Shown here piece after piece: positions 17,705-26,709 of a stretch of DNA of 64,000 nucleotides. The stretch lies in assembly GCA_937907395.1 (NCBI GenBank), contig CALCII010000011.1:1-64000 (forward strand). Direction: 5' to 3'. How positions within the stretch are numbered: position 1 is the first letter of the stretch; the number at the start of each line of letters is the position of its first letter. This stretch comes from an uncultured Chitinophagaceae bacterium. Lineage in GTDB: Bacteria > Bacteroidota > Bacteroidia > Chitinophagales > Chitinophagaceae. The notes below the pieces were generated by a model. It worked only from the letters and a program-made list of their open reading frames with translations. It was not told the origin of the DNA and did no database searches. Made by a program: the position numbers and the translations under genes.

Positions 17705-17931
17705 AGATTGTTTTATTGAATAGTGTCCTTTGTGTTCTGCTTCGTGTTCTTTGTGGTTTTCTATTTTAACCACAGAGATCACAAAGGTTTCACAGAGAAA
17801 GCACAGAGGGAAAATCAGATTTAAAAAAGTAAACCATTATAAAATGAATCAGAAGAAATCCTGAAAGTATTAGTGAAAGCAAGTAAAATGTTTCCGGCTA
17901 ATTCATTCATTCAGTCCTTCAATCCTTAAAT
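17705..17931. repeat. Inverted repeat modules between hypC and hypD
   Basis: CTTTGTGGTT (17749-17758) and AACCACAGAG (17768-17777) form an imperfect hairpin. They are flanked outward by TTTGTGTTCT-type and CACAGAGAAAGCACAGAGGG-type modules from the dispersed family. No gene is visible. The block may reduce or end read-through inside the hyp run. Confidence 0.7.
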
Positions 17932-19029
17932 ATGAAATTTCTTTCCGAATACAGAGATCCAGAATTTGTTCAACAGTATGTAGAAGAACTGCACCGCATC
18001 ACCACCCGTCCCTGGACGATTATGGAAATATGCGGCGGACAAACACACAGTCTCGTTAAGAATGGTATTCTTGAAATGCTGCCCAAAGAAATTACGATGG
18101 TGCATGGGCCCGGTTGCCCGGTTTGTGTAACTCCTATCGGTATCATTGACGAGGCAATAGAGCTGAGTGAAAAACCCAATGTGATCCTTTGCTCCTTTGG
18201 CGATATGTTGCGTGTGCCCGGCACCACCAAAAGTTTACTGGAAGCAAAAGCTGCCGGTGCCGATGTGCGTATTCTCTATTCTCCTCTTGAAGCAGTAGAA
18301 CTGGCCCGGCAAAATCCGGAGAAAGAAGTGGTATTCTTTGCCGTAGGATTTGAAACCACTGCCCCGGCTAATGCACTCAGCGTGGTGCATGCACACAAGA
18401 TGGGTGTTACCAACTACAGCATTCTTGCATCGCATGTATTAGTTCCACCAGCTATGGAAGCCATACTGGGCGATCCCGAAAATACCATCAATGCATTTTT
18501 AGCAGCCGGACATGTATGTACCATTATGGGAATGGATGAATATTATCCCATTGCAGAAAAGTATAAAACACCCATTGTTGTAACAGGCTTCGAACCGGTT
18601 GATTTATTGCAGGGAATTCTCATGGCAGTACAACAACTGGAAAACGGTGAATACAAAACCGAAAATCAATATGCCCGTAGTGTACAGCGGGAAGGCAACC
18701 GTATGGCACAGGATACCATCCGTGAAGTGTTTGACATCAGCAACAGAAGCTGGAGGGGCATTGGTGAAATTCCCATGAGCGGATATGAAGTGAATGATCA
18801 ATACAAATCCTACAATGCACGGGTGAAATTTGATTTAGGAGAACCCACCGTTGATGGAACCAACGAATGCATCAGCGGTGAAATCATGAAAGGGTTGAAA
18901 AAACCATTTCAATGTCCGCACTTTGGTAAAAAATGTAATCCCGAACATCCGTTGGGTGCGCCGATGGTTAGCAGTGAAGGAGCCTGTGCTGCCTATTATC
19001 ATTATCACAGCAATGCGGTGGAAGCCTGA
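17932..19029 (+). CDS. hypD: Hydrogenase maturation Fe-S protein HypD
   Basis: 365 residues. Diagnostic motifs are CGGQTHSLVK near residue 35, HGPGCPVCVTP near 60 and GFETTAPANA near 140. The C-terminal cysteines (QCPHFGKKC and EGACAAYY) include ligands of the [4Fe-4S] cluster. It forms the scaffold with HypC on which the Fe(CN)2CO group is assembled. Length is normal for the family. The TonB receptor gene begins 38 bases downstream. Confidence 0.96.
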   Translation: MKFLSEYRDPEFVQQYVEELHRITTRPWTIMEICGGQTHSLVKNGILEMLPKEITMVHGPGCPVCVTPIGIIDEAIELSEKPNVILCSFGDMLRVPGTTKSLLEAKAAGADVRILYSPLEAVELARQNPEKEVVFFAVGFETTAPANALSVVHAHKMGVTNYSILASHVLVPPAMEAILGDPENTINAFLAAGHVCTIMGMDEYYPIAEKYKTPIVVTGFEPVDLLQGILMAVQQLENGEYKTENQYARSVQREGNRMAQDTIREVFDISNRSWRGIGEIPMSGYEVNDQYKSYNARVKFDLGEPTVDGTNECISGEIMKGLKKPFQCPHFGKKCNPEHPLGAPMVSSEGACAAYYHYHSNAVEA

Positions 19030-19067
19030 TCATTCTTTTTTATCTTTATGTGCACATCGTTCTTAGC

Positions 19068-21317
19068 ATGAAACCATTTTACTTCTTACTTTTTTTGATC
19101 GTTATTCCGTTTGATTTATGGAGCCAATCGTCCATTAAACACCTTCATTTGGTCAGCAGCAATTCGCATGTGCCTGTGCAGAATGCAAGTGTTTATAATG
19201 AAGCCGCCGGTTTCGGAGAGGTTTCAGATGAACTGGGAATTGTAAGTCTGAAGCGATTGCCCAACACCGTTACCTCATTAACTATATCTGCAATCGGGTT
19301 TGAATCCATCGTGATTGATATTAACACATTGAAAGGAACAAACGGAGAAGCGGTACTTATGCTCACTCCCAGGATTTCCACTTTATCGGATGTAGTGGTA
19401 AAAGCATCGGCCAAGACAGGTATTTTTAAAACCATGAGTGATCTGGATATTCACATCCGTCCCATCATGAACTCACAGGAAGTACTGCGCCTGGTACCTG
19501 GCTTATTCATTGGGCAGCATGCAGGTGGTGGTAAAGCCGAACAGATTTTTCTGCGTGGCTTTGATCTGGATCATGGTACAGATATCAATATTACAGTTGA
19601 TGGTATGCCGGTGAATATGGTAAGTCATGCCCACGGACAAGGTTATGCTGATCTGCATTTTCTGATTCCAGAGTTAATTGATAAGGTGAATTTTAATAAA
19701 GGCCCTTACGAAACATCAAAAGGAAATCTTGCCACAGCCGGTTATGTTGCTTTCAAAACAAAAAATGTGCTGGATCAGAATTTTGTGAAAGTGGAAGGCG
19801 GACAATACAGTACTTTCAGAGGTATTACTGGCATAAACCTGTTAGGAAACAAAAATCCGGAACAAACACTGCTGTTCGCATCTGAGTTCTCATTTACAAA
19901 AGGATACTTTGAAAGTCCGCAAAACTTTTCCCGGCTTAACAGTTTACTGAAATATCATCGCAGAACGGGTAAGAATAGTTATCTCACAGCAACTGCCTCT
20001 GCATTTTCCAGCAAATGGAATGCCAGCGGGCAAATCCCTGACCGGGCAGTTGCCAACGGTACCATTGGTTTTTTTGGAGCCATTGATAATAACGAAGGTG
20101 GATCTACCAGCAGATATAACGCCAACCTGGAGTTATTGCATTATCTCAACAACGGAGCAGTTTTCCGCAACCAGTTGTACTTTACAGATTATCGTTTTGA
20201 ACTTTATTCCAACTTTACCTTCTTCAAAGAAGATCCGGTTAATGGTGATCAGATTCGCCAGAAAGAACATCGGAAAATACTGGGCTTTACAAACAGCTAT
20301 GAACAGCAACACCAGCTATTCAATCACGCTACACTGTTTAAAGCAGGTGTGCAACTACGTTATGATTATATAGATAAGATTGAATTGTCAAGAACTAAAA
20401 GCCGCACCATCACAACCTCTGCAATTACTCTTGGTAATATTCATGAGCTGAATGCTGCTGCTTTTGCAGAAGAAAAAATACAATTCTCTCCCAAGCTGGA
20501 TCTCACGTTTGGTTTCAGGGTTGATTATTTTTCCAATCAGTACCAGGATTTATTAAACGGTGGCACCTTACATTCTCAATCGCCTGTCTTTAGCCCCAAA
20601 CTCAACTTCAACTATAAAGTGAACAAAAACATACAACTCTACTGGTACAACGGTCAAGGTTTTCACAGTAATGATACAAGGGTTGCTGTTGTACACAACG
20701 GAAGAGATGTGGTGACGCCTGCCTGGGGTTCTGATCTGGGTGGCATTTTCAAGCTCAATAAAAAAATAATCGTTCAGTCGGCTATCTGGTACTTATGGAT
20801 GAAACAGGAGTTTGTATATGTGGGCGATGAAGGTGTGGTGGAGCCCGGTGGCAAAACACAGCGGATGGGTTTTGATGTATCTGTTCGCTATGAACTATTG
20901 AAACATTTCTTTCTGGATGCCGATCTGAGTATTGCCAACCCCAAAGCAATTGGCGAACCCAAGGGATCGGATTATTTACCATTGGCGCCACGTGTTACCA
21001 GTACCGGCGGACTTTCGTACCGTGTACAGAAAGGATGGAACGGCAGTCTTCGATACAGGTATATGGGTAATCGTCCGGCAAACGAAAACAATACCGTTAT
21101 TGCTAAAGGATATTTTGTAACTGACTTTGCTCTGAACTATACGCAACCCAAATGGGAAGCAGGTATTGCTATTCAAAACCTGTTCAATACAAAATGGAAA
21201 GAAACACAGTTTGATACAGAAAGCCGCTTACAGAATGAACCGGAGCCCGTTTCCGAAATTCATTTCACACCCGGTTCGCCCTTTTTTGCAAGACTGTCTT
21301 TTACTCTTTTCTTTTAG
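19068..21317 (+). CDS. TonB-dependent receptor inside the hyp gene run
   Basis: 749 residues from the ATG at 19068 (a GTG at 19050 is less likely). A signal peptide (to about LWSQ) is followed by a carboxypeptidase-regulatory-like domain (about 25-110), a plug with FLRGFDLDHGTDINITVDG and SHAHGQGYADLHF, and a beta-barrel ending in FARLSFTLFF with the C-terminal Phe. It imports a substrate across the outer membrane. Its place between hypD and hypE makes nickel or a nickel chelate an attractive substrate, but this is inference from context. No TonB or ExbBD genes are in the window. Confidence 0.9.
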   Translation: MKPFYFLLFLIVIPFDLWSQSSIKHLHLVSSNSHVPVQNASVYNEAAGFGEVSDELGIVSLKRLPNTVTSLTISAIGFESIVIDINTLKGTNGEAVLMLTPRISTLSDVVVKASAKTGIFKTMSDLDIHIRPIMNSQEVLRLVPGLFIGQHAGGGKAEQIFLRGFDLDHGTDINITVDGMPVNMVSHAHGQGYADLHFLIPELIDKVNFNKGPYETSKGNLATAGYVAFKTKNVLDQNFVKVEGGQYSTFRGITGINLLGNKNPEQTLLFASEFSFTKGYFESPQNFSRLNSLLKYHRRTGKNSYLTATASAFSSKWNASGQIPDRAVANGTIGFFGAIDNNEGGSTSRYNANLELLHYLNNGAVFRNQLYFTDYRFELYSNFTFFKEDPVNGDQIRQKEHRKILGFTNSYEQQHQLFNHATLFKAGVQLRYDYIDKIELSRTKSRTITTSAITLGNIHELNAAAFAEEKIQFSPKLDLTFGFRVDYFSNQYQDLLNGGTLHSQSPVFSPKLNFNYKVNKNIQLYWYNGQGFHSNDTRVAVVHNGRDVVTPAWGSDLGGIFKLNKKIIVQSAIWYLWMKQEFVYVGDEGVVEPGGKTQRMGFDVSVRYELLKHFFLDADLSIANPKAIGEPKGSDYLPLAPRVTSTGGLSYRVQKGWNGSLRYRYMGNRPANENNTVIAKGYFVTDFALNYTQPKWEAGIAIQNLFNTKWKETQFDTESRLQNEPEPVSEIHFTPGSPFFARLSFTLFF

Positions 21318-21406
21318 TCTGTATATTCTCTGTTAAAACATTGCCAAAACAAATAACTGCTTTATGCATTTATTGAAAAGTTGCGTTTCAGTAAAAAACC
21401 AACTTT

Positions 21407-22582
21407 ATGCAATCGTTCTGGAAACCCTTACTGGCTGTTTGCGCTGCCGCAATCATTCTCATCTTTTTATCTTCCGGTCAGAAATATTCATTTCATAAAA
21501 CCCGGGCAGTAAAACAAACTGCACCAGGCTCTCAAAAAATACAAGTAGCCATCTTATTAGATGTGAGCAACAGTATGGACGGCCTCATCGATCAGGCCAA
21601 AGCCCAGCTGTGGAATATGGTTAATACATTGGGCCGTACTCAATGTGAAAACAAACAGGCACCACAAATTGAAATTGCGCTTTATGAATATGGTACCCCA
21701 CGAAATGACCGTGAAGGCGGCTATATACGGCAAATCAACAATTTCATTACCGATCTCGATTCGCTTTCCGAAAATTTGTTTGCTCTAACCACCAACGGCG
21801 GTGATGAATATTGCGGTCATGTGATTTTCAGATCAGTCAAAGAACTGAAATGGGATACCAACCCTGCTTCATACAAAGTGATTTTTATTGCCGGTAACGA
21901 AAGTTTTCTACAGGGTTCGTTATCCTATACCAAGGCATGTACTGAAGCAAAGTCAAAGGGTATTATTGTAAACACCATTTATTGCGGCGATCGTATGGCC
22001 GGAATCCGGGAACGCTGGAACCTCCAGGCAGAATGTGGAAACGGCTCCTTTACCAATATTAATCAAAATGAAAAAATTGATGATATCCCAACACCCTACG
22101 ATACACTCATCTACACATTAAATGAAAAACTGAACAGTACCTATATCACTTATGGCAATATGGGTGCTGCTTATTATTCCAAACAACAGCGGATGGATAA
22201 AGAAAACTCCATGGTGAGCAAGAAAGCGGGCATCAAGCGGGCAGAAGCAAAAAGCAAATCCAACCTGTATAATAATTCTTCGTGGGACCTGGTGGATAAA
22301 TCGGCAGAAGGTGAAGTGGTATTTGATCAGATAGATTTTAAAACATTGCCCGATAGTTTGCAGAAGAAAACAAAAGAGCAGCTGAAAGTGATTGTAACCG
22401 AAAAACGAAAAGAACGCAGTTCTATTCAAACACAAATCATTGCTTTAAACCAGAAACGGGATGAGTACATCCGTACCAACAAAAACAATAACAGCGGCAA
22501 ACCGGAATCGACGCTAGAAACAGAAGTGGAACGAATCCTCCGGGAGCAGGTGACCCGTTTTGGAATGACAATCCAACAGTAA
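21407..22582 (+). CDS. VWA-domain protein, membrane-anchored or secreted
   Basis: 391 residues. An N-terminal hydrophobic segment (about 5-23) acts as signal or anchor. The von Willebrand A domain begins at VAILLDVSNSMDG, a complete MIDAS DxSxS motif, and spans roughly residues 45-240. The rest is charged and probably coiled-coil (about 260-391, with KKTKEQLKVIVTEKRKERSS). The function is unknown. It lies between the TonB receptor and hypE in the same direction, so it may be co-transcribed with the hydrogenase maturation genes, but no known maturation step needs such a protein. Confidence 0.8.
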   Translation: MQSFWKPLLAVCAAAIILIFLSSGQKYSFHKTRAVKQTAPGSQKIQVAILLDVSNSMDGLIDQAKAQLWNMVNTLGRTQCENKQAPQIEIALYEYGTPRNDREGGYIRQINNFITDLDSLSENLFALTTNGGDEYCGHVIFRSVKELKWDTNPASYKVIFIAGNESFLQGSLSYTKACTEAKSKGIIVNTIYCGDRMAGIRERWNLQAECGNGSFTNINQNEKIDDIPTPYDTLIYTLNEKLNSTYITYGNMGAAYYSKQQRMDKENSMVSKKAGIKRAEAKSKSNLYNNSSWDLVDKSAEGEVVFDQIDFKTLPDSLQKKTKEQLKVIVTEKRKERSSIQTQIIALNQKRDEYIRTNKNNNSGKPESTLETEVERILREQVTRFGMTIQQ

Positions 22583-22623
22583 AACATATTTTTCCTTTTG
22601 GTGTTTGATTTTTAATTTGTGGT

Positions 22624-23679
22624 ATGTCCGACAAATTAAAAATGGAACTCCAGTGTCCGCTCCCAAAATTTGATTTTGATGTCATCACCATGGGACACGG
22701 AAGCGGCGGATTGCTCACCCAACGTTTGTTGCAAAGCGGCGTATTTGATATTCTTAAAAACGATCAGCTGGATCAGCAACACGATGGCGCCATGCTGCAA
22801 CTGGATGGAAAGATTGCCTTCAGTACAGATAGCTATGTGATCTCTCCCATCTTTTTTCCCGGCGGTGATATTGGTGATCTGGCCGTGAACGGAACGGTGA
22901 ATGATTTGTCCATGTGCGGCGCTTCACCCAAATATCTTTCGCTTGCTTTTATTATTGAAGAAGGATTTTCTATTGAAGAATTCTGGAAAGTATTAGTAAG
23001 TATCAAGTTTGCAGCACAGCAAGCAGGTGTGCAAATTGTAACAGGCGATACCAAAGTGGTGGAAAAAGGAAAGGGTGATAAAATTTTCATCAACACCAGC
23101 GGCATTGGTATTATTCATCCTCATGCAAACATTCATCATAACCGCATAGAAGCGGGTGATCAGATCATCATCAGCGGACCAATAGCAGCACACGGTATTG
23201 CTATTATGAGTTTGCGTAAAGGACTGGAATTTGAAACCACTATACAGAGTGATACACAGAATCTCAACCACATCACACAAGCATTACTTGATTCGTTTGG
23301 CGACGCCGTTCACTTCATGCGTGACCCTACAAGAGGAGGTGTAGCCAGTGTATTAAACGAAGTGGCCGGGTTAACCAAACTCGGCTTCTACCTCGACCAG
23401 AAACAAATTCCCATAGATGAACAGGTGGATGGTGCTTGTGAAATGCTGGGCCTTGATCCATTGTATGTTGCCAATGAAGGATTATTCCTGGCCATTGTAA
23501 AAAAAGAGGTTGCACAAAACTATTTACAGCAACTGAAAAGCGAAGCCGGTTTTGAAAGGGCTGCCATCATTGGAGAAGTGGTGGATGATCACCACGGCAA
23601 AGTGATCATGAAAAGTAAGATTGGCGGCAAACGGGTGGTGAATTATCTCACCGGTGAACAGCTGCCACGTATTTGCTGA
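22624..23679 (+). CDS. hypE: Hydrogenase maturation protein HypE
   Basis: 351 residues. ITMGHGSGGLLTQRLL lies at the front, DPTRGGVASVLNE in the ATP-binding core, and the protein ends PRIC. The C-terminal Cys351 is the residue that receives the carbamoyl group from HypF and is dehydrated to thiocyanate. It completes the hypABFCDE set. The next gene converges with no spare bases: the hypE stop ends at 23679 and the opposite stop begins at 23680. Confidence 0.97.
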   Translation: MSDKLKMELQCPLPKFDFDVITMGHGSGGLLTQRLLQSGVFDILKNDQLDQQHDGAMLQLDGKIAFSTDSYVISPIFFPGGDIGDLAVNGTVNDLSMCGASPKYLSLAFIIEEGFSIEEFWKVLVSIKFAAQQAGVQIVTGDTKVVEKGKGDKIFINTSGIGIIHPHANIHHNRIEAGDQIIISGPIAAHGIAIMSLRKGLEFETTIQSDTQNLNHITQALLDSFGDAVHFMRDPTRGGVASVLNEVAGLTKLGFYLDQKQIPIDEQVDGACEMLGLDPLYVANEGLFLAIVKKEVAQNYLQQLKSEAGFERAAIIGEVVDDHHGKVIMKSKIGGKRVVNYLTGEQLPRIC

Positions 23680-24264
23680 TTAATTATCTTCTTCTTTTTG
23701 AGTGGGTCGCATATCGGTATCTCTTTCCTTGTCGTATACCCGAAGCCAGATCACCCATTCAAAGCCGATATTTTCGGCAACTAAGTCAATTAATACATTA
23801 CTGCCCGGCGCCTGGTTTTCGTTGATGCGGAATTGATTGCTCCACAACCGTTGTTGTTCGGTTGGTGTTTCATAAGGAGCAGTTGCAACAAAACGTTTTG
23901 TTCCGCCTTTCAATAAATTACCACCATTGATATCATTGAAGTAACTGCGGTACATTTTTTTCATTTCATTAAAATCTTCTGTCGACATCAGCTTACATTC
24001 CCATGCCCAGTAGTTTTTCTTTTTGCCGATAACTCCCACCACCCTGCTTTCCAGGGAACCCGGGATCTGAAGTGATGAACTGAAAGCAGAAGTGCCCGGT
24101 TCACTGCTGATCGATTCGCCCCGCAATTCAAAATACTGCGTGGGATAAGCAGCAATCACTTTTTCCAGGTATGGTTTTACAGAAGGAGTGTTGCTTGTTT
24201 TTAACTGTGCAGCAGCTATCAATGATGTAATGAGAAAGGCAAAGAAGAAGGTGGATTTTTTCAT
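23680..24264 (-). CDS. Secreted protein of unknown function
   Basis: About 194 residues with a signal peptide (MKKSTFFFAFLITSLIAAAQ). The mature part has no motif I recognise; it is of mixed charge with several Trp/Tyr (NYWAWECKLM, FEWVIWLRVYDKE). The ATG at 24264 gives a normal signal peptide; an upstream ATG at 24390 would add 42 mixed residues and is unlikely. It stands alone, convergent with hypE and not obviously related to hydrogenase. Confidence 0.6.
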   Translation of the reverse strand: MKKSTFFFAFLITSLIAAAQLKTSNTPSVKPYLEKVIAAYPTQYFELRGESISSEPGTSAFSSSLQIPGSLESRVVGVIGKKKNYWAWECKLMSTEDFNEMKKMYRSYFNDINGGNLLKGGTKRFVATAPYETPTEQQRLWSNQFRINENQAPGSNVLIDLVAENIGFEWVIWLRVYDKERDTDMRPTQKEEDN

Positions 24265-24736
24265 TATAAATATTGGCTCTTTAATTTGAATGCAATAATA
24301 ATACATCGTTCCAATATGCGGTAGGATCTCTGTATCAAACAGTAAGAACAAACAGCACCGGAATAGCTGAAACCCGCACCAGTATTGCATTTCAGACTAA
24401 CAAAATTCCTGCTGTTTTCTAAGTGGAAACCTCAATTTTCTGAAAATGAAGGAAGCAGATTTCTGCCCCAGAAGGACTAATCAAACAAGTCATTAACGTA
24501 AAAGCAACATAATTTACTGGTTGTTTTACGCCAACGCTCTTGCCGTGTATTTGTTTGTCTTTCAACAGATTATAATCGTAGATTTGCCTGCATTCTGCCT
24601 TAAGCATTCAGCATTCCGCTTTCGATAAAGCAATTTTTCCTTTGCTACCGTAATTCTTACACCCGGCCAATAAGGTAGTTCCTCTATTGCGGATGCGCCA
24701 TAGCGCTTCTATCTTTACATTCTAAATCCAATCATT
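24265..24736. other. Gene-poor stretch with one repeat module
   Basis: No convincing gene is present. TAGATTTG at 24579-24586 fits a -7 element. CTGCCTTAAGCATTCAGCAT (24595-24614) is a copy of the AAGCATT module of the dispersed repeats. A 62-codon frame on the minus strand overlaps this module and has no supporting feature. Confidence 0.5.
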
Positions 24737-24874
24737 ATGAATAAAGCTGAACCCCTGAACAAAAGCTCTTTATTCATCCGTACTGTCAGATTATTTTTTG
24801 ACCACGTGATGGAGTCTTTTGAATCGCCTCAGAGCAGACAATTCAGATTGATGAAAAAATTTATATCCGAGTAA
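24737..24874 (+). CDS. Candidate 45-residue basic small protein
   Basis: An ATG at 24737 opens a 45-codon frame beginning MNKAEPLNKSSLFIRTVRLF and ending MKKFISE. TATCTTTA about 20 bases upstream may be its promoter -7 element. A strong hairpin followed by a T run (24898-24926) begins 23 bases after the stop on the same strand, which argues that this strand is transcribed and ends here. There is no family assignment; an untranslated small RNA is the alternative. Confidence 0.5.
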   Translation: MNKAEPLNKSSLFIRTVRLFFDHVMESFESPQSRQFRLMKKFISE

Positions 24875-24897
24875 GGGAATAACTGCACAAACTTTTT

Positions 24898-24926
24898 AAA
24901 GCTTCGATTCACATTGAAGCTTTTTT
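24898..24926 (+). terminator. Rho-independent terminator after the small ORF
   Basis: AAAGCTTC (24898-24905) pairs with GAAGCTTT (24916-24923), with T residues continuing to 24926. It overlaps the stop codon of argH on the opposite strand by two bases and may also slow transcription there. Confidence 0.8.
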
Positions 24927-26223
24927 ATTGAAACAAAGCAAGCACTTTGTTCATTTCTGTTGTTATTTCTTCATTACACAAATTGCCAATACTTCCTTCA
25001 TGTGTATGATGTAGTTGTTGCAGGTCAAATTCAAAATTTCCGTTGTTGATTGCATTTCCCACTTGTTGATACGCTTCACGGAAGGGCACGCCTTTGTTCA
25101 CCAGTTCATTCACGGCTTCCACACTGAAAAGGTATTTATACTTTTCATCTGTCAATAGCTGATCTTTCACACGAATGTTCTGCAACATTAACTGCATCAG
25201 CTGCAAACATCCTTTCAGTTCTTCAATGGCTGGAAACAGAATTTCTTTGGTGAGTTGCAGGTCCCTGTGATACCCGCTGGGCAGGTTGTTGAGCAGCAAC
25301 GTTAATTCATTCGGTGTTGATTGAATGCGATTGCATTTGGCACGAATCAATTCAAATACATCCGGATTTTTTTTGTGCGGCATAATGCTACTGCCTGTTG
25401 TTAATTCATCCGGAAAAGAAATGAAACCAAAATTCTGGTTCATATATAAACAACAATCCATACTCAATCTGCTGAGCGATGAGGCCACGGCACTTAACCC
25501 AACCGCTGTTGCTTTTTCTGCTTTTCCTCTGGTCATTTGTGCATACACACTGTTCCAGTTTAAGGTTGAAAATCCAAGCAACTCCGTTGTTCGTTTTCTG
25601 TTGAGCGGAAATGAAGAACCATAACCGGCACCGCTGCCCAATGGATTTTTGTTGACGATGTGGTAGGCTGCTGCCAGGAGTTGTAAATCATCTGTCAGAC
25701 TTTCTGCATAGGCGCCCAACCATAATCCGGCAGATGAAGGCATGGCAATCTGCAGATGTGTGTATCCGGGGATGAGTTTGTCTTTGTGCTCTTCGCTTTT
25801 GCTGATGAGCAGATCAAACAAATTTTTTACTTCTGCTTTAACCTGGTTGATTTCTGCCCGCAGGTATAATTTAATATCAACTGCCACCTGGTCGTTACGG
25901 CTTCTGCCGCTATGAATTTTTTTACCGGCATCACCTATCTTCTGAGTAAGCAGGGCTTCCACCTGAGAATGCACATCTTCCACGCCAGGCTCAATGCTGA
26001 ATGCAGAATGCTCAATGCTGTTGAGAATTTCATTCAAACCTTTTACCGCCAGTTCGGCTTCCTCTTTTGTCATCAATCCCACTTCGCCCAGCATGGTTAC
26101 ATGGGCAATGGATCCCTGTACATCGTATTTTGCCAGTAACAAATCGAATTCCTTATCACGGCCAACAGTGAATTGCTCCACCAATGCCGATGTGCTTGTA
26201 TTTTCTTTGCTCCAGAGTTTCAT
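24925..26223 (-). CDS. argH: Argininosuccinate lyase
   Basis: 432 residues; it splits argininosuccinate to arginine and fumarate, the last step of the pathway. The fumarase/ASL signature GSSIMPHKKNPD lies near residue 280, and GVEDVHSQVE and KKIHSGRSRNDQVAVD near 80-115. Residues 68-78 (NSIEHSAFSIE) are encoded by DNA that reads as an AATGCT repeat module (25990-26022), apparently without changing the usual length. It is the last gene of the arginine operon and is separated from argE by the four-helix-bundle cassette. Confidence 0.96.
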   Translation of the reverse strand: MKLWSKENTSTSALVEQFTVGRDKEFDLLLAKYDVQGSIAHVTMLGEVGLMTKEEAELAVKGLNEILNSIEHSAFSIEPGVEDVHSQVEALLTQKIGDAGKKIHSGRSRNDQVAVDIKLYLRAEINQVKAEVKNLFDLLISKSEEHKDKLIPGYTHLQIAMPSSAGLWLGAYAESLTDDLQLLAAAYHIVNKNPLGSGAGYGSSFPLNRKRTTELLGFSTLNWNSVYAQMTRGKAEKATAVGLSAVASSLSRLSMDCCLYMNQNFGFISFPDELTTGSSIMPHKKNPDVFELIRAKCNRIQSTPNELTLLLNNLPSGYHRDLQLTKEILFPAIEELKGCLQLMQLMLQNIRVKDQLLTDEKYKYLFSVEAVNELVNKGVPFREAYQQVGNAINNGNFEFDLQQLHHTHEGSIGNLCNEEITTEMNKVLALFQ

Positions 26224-26230
26224 TTTTTTA

Positions 26231-26280
26231 AGTTGCAGGTTTCAGGTTGCTGGTTACTGGTTACTGGTTACTGGTTAATA
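26231..26280. repeat. Left inverted end of the four-helix-bundle cassette
   Basis: AGTTGCAGGTTTCAGGTTGC is followed by three direct copies of TGGTTAC and a fourth, TGGTTAA. The stop codon of the four-helix-bundle ORF lies in the last copy. The stretch GGTTTCAGGTTGCTGGTTAC (26238-26257) matches, in inverted orientation, the sequence on the far side of that ORF. Confidence 0.75.
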
Positions 26281-26664
26281 ACCCTCCGATGATTGTTTAT
26301 TCCAGTTATCATCAACCCACTGAATAAAGTTATTAAGTCGCTTACTCAAAACGGTATATCGCTGAGCTAATTGTTCATACATTGCTTGGTCGTTCAAAGA
26401 CCCGGTTTCAAATAAAAAATCAAGGTGTACAATTGTCTCATCACATTCCGATTGAGCAAACACAAGAAACCGGATAAAATCCTGTTTGTATCTTTTTCTT
26501 CCATAGCCTTCAACAATAGCAGCAGTTACTGCTTTTGATGATCTTCGGATCTGACTTCCTTCTTCAAACATTTCAAACTTTGGAAGTTGAAGTGTAAGCT
26601 TGTGAATTTCTACAGCAAGCTGCTTCGACTCCTTAAAAATATCAAGGTCCCGGTAACTTTTCAT
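26275..26664 (-). CDS. Four-helix-bundle protein (23S rRNA IVS/S23 family)
   Basis: 129 residues, helical throughout, with the family features SYRDLDIFKESKQLAVEIHK at the start, SSKAVTAAIVEGYGRKR in the middle and DFIRFLVFAQSECDETIVHL after it. The family (PF05635, TIGR02436) was first found in intervening sequences of 23S rRNA genes and is related to the Avd accessory protein of diversity-generating retroelements; its members pentamerise and bind nucleic acid. The ATG at 26664 is chosen over TTG 26688. It interrupts the arginine operon and is bounded by inverted copies of a repeat, so it looks like an inserted cassette and not an arginine gene. Confidence 0.88.
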   Translation of the reverse strand: MKSYRDLDIFKESKQLAVEIHKLTLQLPKFEMFEEGSQIRRSSKAVTAAIVEGYGRKRYKQDFIRFLVFAQSECDETIVHLDFLFETGSLNDQAMYEQLAQRYTVLSKRLNNFIQWVDDNWNKQSSEGY

Positions 26665-26677
26665 ACTGTTAGCTTTA

Positions 26678-26709
26678 GATACCTGCAACCGGAAACCAGT
26701 AACCGGTTA
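26678..26709. repeat. Right inverted end of the four-helix-bundle cassette
   Basis: Read on the minus strand, GGTTTCCGGTTGCAGGTATC (26697 to 26678) pairs with GGTTTCAGGTTGCTGGTTAC on the left side. The adjoining GTAACCGGTTAC (26699-26710) is a palindrome that includes the argE stop codon. Confidence 0.7.

Noticed and set aside
9070..23679. Sensory hydrogenase (HupUV/HoxBC) with a regulator
   Set aside because: No second group 1 or 2 large subunit, histidine kinase or NtrC-like regulator is in the window.
24419..24607. 62-codon minus-strand ORF
   Set aside because: Its start lies in a dispersed module; it has no signal, domain or operon context.
26231..26709. Diversity-generating retroelement
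   Set aside because: The four-helix-bundle family is related to Avd, but no reverse transcriptase, template repeat or variable repeat is present nearby.
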